Shown: in pieces, positions 5,248 through 7,856 of the stretch
How the letters are laid out: each line of letters starts with the position of its first letter
Position numbering within the stretch: position 1 is the first letter of the stretch
Assembly (NCBI GenBank): GCA_002396065.1
Contig: DGWE01000069.1
Location: 1-7,856 of the forward strand
DNA from: Eubacteriaceae bacterium UBA4266
GTDB lineage: Bacteria > Bacillota > Clostridia > Eubacteriales > Eubacteriaceae
Length of the DNA: 7,856 bases
Reading direction: 5' to 3'
The notes under the pieces: generated by a model
What the model saw: the letters and a program-made list of their open reading frames with translations, nothing else
Told to the model about the DNA's origin: nothing
The model's database searches: none
Position numbers and translations under genes: made by a program

Positions 5248-7856
5248 ATGCACGTTTCCATCGTTAAAAAGCACAAATAGCTTTCCCACACCGGGTAAGG
5301 CGTCAATGCCTCTAACGCCTGCCGGTAGATTTCAATCTGGGTCTTGTACTTTTGGACAGATTTCTGTCTGCCGATTTCCCGATTCTGCCAGCGGTCCGTC
5401 TTGTAGTCCAGCAGAATCCAACCTTTTTCGCCGCCGCGTTCTTCCAAAAAGCAGCAGTCGATCATCCCCTGGAGCAGCACGCTAGGCTCAGCTAGATCCG
5501 GCGCAATTTTTTCTGACGGCATTTCCAAATCGAAGGGCCATTCCCGTTCGACCCGGCTGGCAGCCGCCATCCGCCGGCCGAGGTCCGAAGTCATAAAGGC
5601 CGCCGCGTGGGCGAGGCCGCCGTTTTTTATAGTCGCCTCAAACAGCGCCTCGTCGATTTGACCGCGCTCAGCCATCGTTTCGCCCTCGGTTTTGACCACG
5701 GCCTGCATCTCGTCGTCCGGTATTTCCCTCAATTTTTCCAAATTCAGGTGTCTGAGCACCGTGTGCACACCGGTCCCCAATTCCGCCGCGGTGAACGCGG
5801 GGGGCTGATCCTCTGCCCCGCGCAGAAAGTCGGGGACAGGCTGGCGCTCGACAATTTTTTCCCGGGGATGATCCTGCTGCCTCAGCGCCTCGACCTCGGT
5901 CACGCTGATCTTCGACGGCAGCCGCCTGCCGCTCTTTTTCGGGTAGCGCCAGGCCATCCGGCGGTCGATTTCCGCAAGGTCTTCTTCAGAGCAGGCCGCC
6001 TCCGGCGCCGCAGGGCGTACATCCGCCGGCGTTTCGGCCTCTTCGTCACCGCCGGTGATGATCTTAAAGGCCGCACTGTCCGCGCCGCCCGCGCTGTTCG
6101 GGCTGTAGAGCGCGAGCATGATCCAATCCAGCGGGCTGCGGCACGCCTTCAGGCGCGACACGTCGCAGGGGTTATCCCATTTTTTCTCCGCCTTTTCCAA
6201 ATTGCTGACGCCGCCGGTAATGACAAGCCGTTCCATCGCCCGGGTCATCGCAACGTAAAGCAGGCGCATTTCCTCGGCGAGATTATCCATCTTATTCTTA
6301 TACGCCGCGATCTGGTGTACCATCGTCTTTCGGCGGATGCGTTTTTCCCCGTCGATGTATTCCGGGCTGATGCCGAGATCCTTGTCCAGAATGATCGAGG
6401 CTGTGCTGTCGGTCTGGTTAAACTGGTGAGCCGTATCGGCCAGAAAGACGACCGGAAATTCGAGGCCCTTGCTTTTGTGAATCGTCATGATCCGCACGAC
6501 GTCGTCGTTTTCGCTGAGGATGCCCGGCGCTTCACTGCCGTCGGTGCGCTTCTGGACCTGCTTAACGTAATCCACGAATCGGAAAATACCGTGGAGGGTC
6601 GACGATTGATAATCCTGCGCCTTGTCGATCAGCGCGTCGAGGTTTTTCTGCCGCTGGGCACCGCCCGGCAGACTGCCGGCCCAGATGTAAAATCCCGTTT
6701 CGGTGTAGAGCTGCCACAAAAAGTCGGACACTTCCTCGCCGTAGGCCAGGATGCGCCATTTTGCGAGCTGGTCGAGCCAGCGCCGAACCTTCATACCGAG
6801 GGGTGTCCCCTGAGCGCTGACGGCGTCGACACATTCGTAAAAGGTTTTGTCTTCGCTGGCAATGCGAATCTGCGCCATTTCGTCGGCGGAAAAGCCGCCG
6901 ATCGGCGAGAGCATGACCGTCATCAGCGGCATGTCCTGTCGGTAGTTGTCGACGATGCGGATCAAATCCAGCACCCATTCGATTTCTGGCGTGCTGAAAT
7001 AAGACGCGCCCCCTTCGTAATAGGCTGGGATGCCTTTGTCTGAGAGCATCTGTGCGATCTGCTCCCCTCGGCCGTCTCCCGTGCTGCGCATCAAAATCGC
7101 GATGTCCCGGTAGCGCAGATTTCGGGTCTCGCCGGTCTTCGCAATGGTGATCGGGTGCCCCACTGATCTATCGATCTGGTCGGCGATCCACGCGCCCTCT
7201 CTTTCGAGGCGATCCCCGCTCGGCGCTTCAAAAATTCGAACGACCGTCGGCGCCGCCGGTCCTGCACTTTCCGCGCCCTGCACCAAGCGGGCCTTGTCGT
7301 CGTAGGCGATCTGACCGAATGTGGGACTCATGATCCTTTCGAACAGCGCGTTGACGCTGTCGACGACACCCTTGTCGGAGCGGAAATTTTTACCGAGGGT
7401 GATCAATTGGTTGATCCCGCCGCCATCGGTGGCGTAGGCGTTGTATTTATCGATAAAAATCGACGGGTCAGCCTGACGGAAGCGGTAAATGCTCTGCTTC
7501 ACGTCGCCGACCATGAAATAATTGTCCGGCCGCAGAATCTGCGCGATGATCCCCTCCTGAAGGGCGTTGGTATCCTGATACTCGTCGACAAAAACCGCCT
7601 CGTAATTTTCCTGAAAGGTCTTCGCGATGTTCGGCTCCTTTAAGATCCTGTAAGCGTACCGGTCGACGTCGGCGAAATCGAGAAGGCCCCGCTCTCTTTT
7701 AAGGGCGGTGAATCGATCCTCGACAGCTTTCGTCAGCGCGATGAGATCTGTCATCACCTCGGCCATGGCCTCAACCTCGGCCTGTTCATCCTCCGGATCC
7801 TGGGCGAGATCCGCCTGAAGGCCTTTTTTAACAATGTCCTTGGCGCGGTTCCGATG
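5235..7856 (-). CDS. addA: AddA subunit of the AddAB helicase-nuclease, N-terminus cut by window edge
   Basis: AddA is the 3'-to-5' helicase and nuclease subunit of AddAB, which resects double-strand breaks for RecA-dependent repair. The open frame reaches base 7856 without a stop, giving 874 visible codons including the stop codon (873 residues); AddA is usually about 1,200 residues, so some 350 N-terminal residues with the Walker A motif lie outside. Numbering from the edge, I see UvrD-type motif II VDEYQDT (90-96), motif III GDVKQSIYRFR (117-127), motif IV KNFRS (156-160), motif V TIHKSKGLEF (458-467) and motif VI LYVAMTRA (533-540). The C-terminal PD-(D/E)xK nuclease is complete: GTGVH with His698, GMID with Asp800, and LLDYKTD with Asp817 and Lys819. 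It ends at TGA (5237-5235). The internal ATG at 7766 is not the true start. The gene upstream, likely addB, is not visible. Motif order and length favour AddA over RecB or PcrA/UvrD. Confidence 0.95.
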   Translation of the reverse strand, partial: HRNRAKDIVKKGLQADLAQDPEDEQAEVEAMAEVMTDLIALTKAVEDRFTALKRERGLLDFADVDRYAYRILKEPNIAKTFQENYEAVFVDEYQDTNALQEGIIAQILRPDNYFMVGDVKQSIYRFRQADPSIFIDKYNAYATDGGGINQLITLGKNFRSDKGVVDSVNALFERIMSPTFGQIAYDDKARLVQGAESAGPAAPTVVRIFEAPSGDRLEREGAWIADQIDRSVGHPITIAKTGETRNLRYRDIAILMRSTGDGRGEQIAQMLSDKGIPAYYEGGASYFSTPEIEWVLDLIRIVDNYRQDMPLMTVMLSPIGGFSADEMAQIRIASEDKTFYECVDAVSAQGTPLGMKVRRWLDQLAKWRILAYGEEVSDFLWQLYTETGFYIWAGSLPGGAQRQKNLDALIDKAQDYQSSTLHGIFRFVDYVKQVQKRTDGSEAPGILSENDDVVRIMTIHKSKGLEFPVVFLADTAHQFNQTDSTASIILDKDLGISPEYIDGEKRIRRKTMVHQIAAYKNKMDNLAEEMRLLYVAMTRAMERLVITGGVSNLEKAEKKWDNPCDVSRLKACRSPLDWIMLALYSPNSAGGADSAAFKIITGGDEEAETPADVRPAAPEAACSEEDLAEIDRRMAWRYPKKSGRRLPSKISVTEVEALRQQDHPREKIVERQPVPDFLRGAEDQPPAFTAAELGTGVHTVLRHLNLEKLREIPDDEMQAVVKTEGETMAERGQIDEALFEATIKNGGLAHAAAFMTSDLGRRMAAASRVEREWPFDLEMPSEKIAPDLAEPSVLLQGMIDCCFLEERGGEKGWILLDYKTDRWQNREIGRQKSVQKYKTQIEIYRQALEALTPYPVWESYLCFLTMETCIKIG

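Noticed and set aside
4874..5485. Plus-strand frame of 203 codons overlapping the BMC-like gene and running through the terminator into addA
   Set aside because: It is Ser/Ala/Arg-rich, crosses a strong terminator, and lies out of frame with the better supported gene starting at 4840.
5607..7043. Long open frame (478 codons) on the plus strand inside addA
   Set aside because: It lies opposite the AddA motifs V, VI and the nuclease linker, is rich in Arg, Val and His, has no plausible domain, and is a mirror of addA codon bias.
1..7856. tRNA, rRNA, CRISPR array, insertion sequence, prophage or toxin-antitoxin signature
   Set aside because: I looked for clover-leaf GTTCRA-type segments, regularly spaced repeats, transposase motifs and small paired genes and found none. 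Apart from the two small or odd genes discussed, the content is ordinary housekeeping.

Overview
The window looks like chromosomal housekeeping DNA from a Gram-positive, low-to-moderate GC Firmicute, most likely class Clostridia (order Eubacteriales). The evidence is the spoVG-glmU-prs block, the AddA-type (not RecB-type) helicase-nuclease, strong AGGAGG-like ribosome binding sites, a TTG start on murC, and AT-rich spacers between coding sequences that are clearly richer in G+C. I cannot fix the genus from the sequence. A Eubacterium/Pseudoramibacter-like organism is only a guess.

Layout, left to right. On the minus strand, reading leftwards from about 1770, are spoVG (1662-1330), a short glmU (1152-205) and the first 55 codons of prs (167-1, running off the window). 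spoVG ends in a strong intrinsic terminator and glmU has its own promoter candidate, so glmU-prs is probably a separate transcription unit. A 221-bp AT-rich divergent spacer (1663-1883) carries back-to-back promoters. On the plus strand follow murC (1884-3371), a patatin-like protein with altered catalytic motifs (3450-4751), and a small protein resembling EutS/PduU-type bacterial microcompartment (BMC) shell proteins (4840-5184) with its own promoter. A bidirectional terminator at 5208-5247 closes both this plus-strand group and addA. addA is convergent, fills 5235-7856 on the minus strand, and lacks its N-terminal helicase part because the window ends.

Functionally, glmU (UDP-GlcNAc supply) and murC (UDP-MurNAc-L-alanine ligase) belong to peptidoglycan precursor synthesis, prs makes PRPP for nucleotide synthesis, spoVG is an RNA/DNA-binding regulator, and addA is half of the AddAB recombination and repair machine. 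The patatin-like and BMC-like genes are the unusual part: one has three degenerate signature motifs, and the other is a shell-type protein with no other microcompartment gene in the window. No gene-free stretch exceeds 300 bases. I saw no tRNA, rRNA, CRISPR array, insertion sequence or prophage signature.
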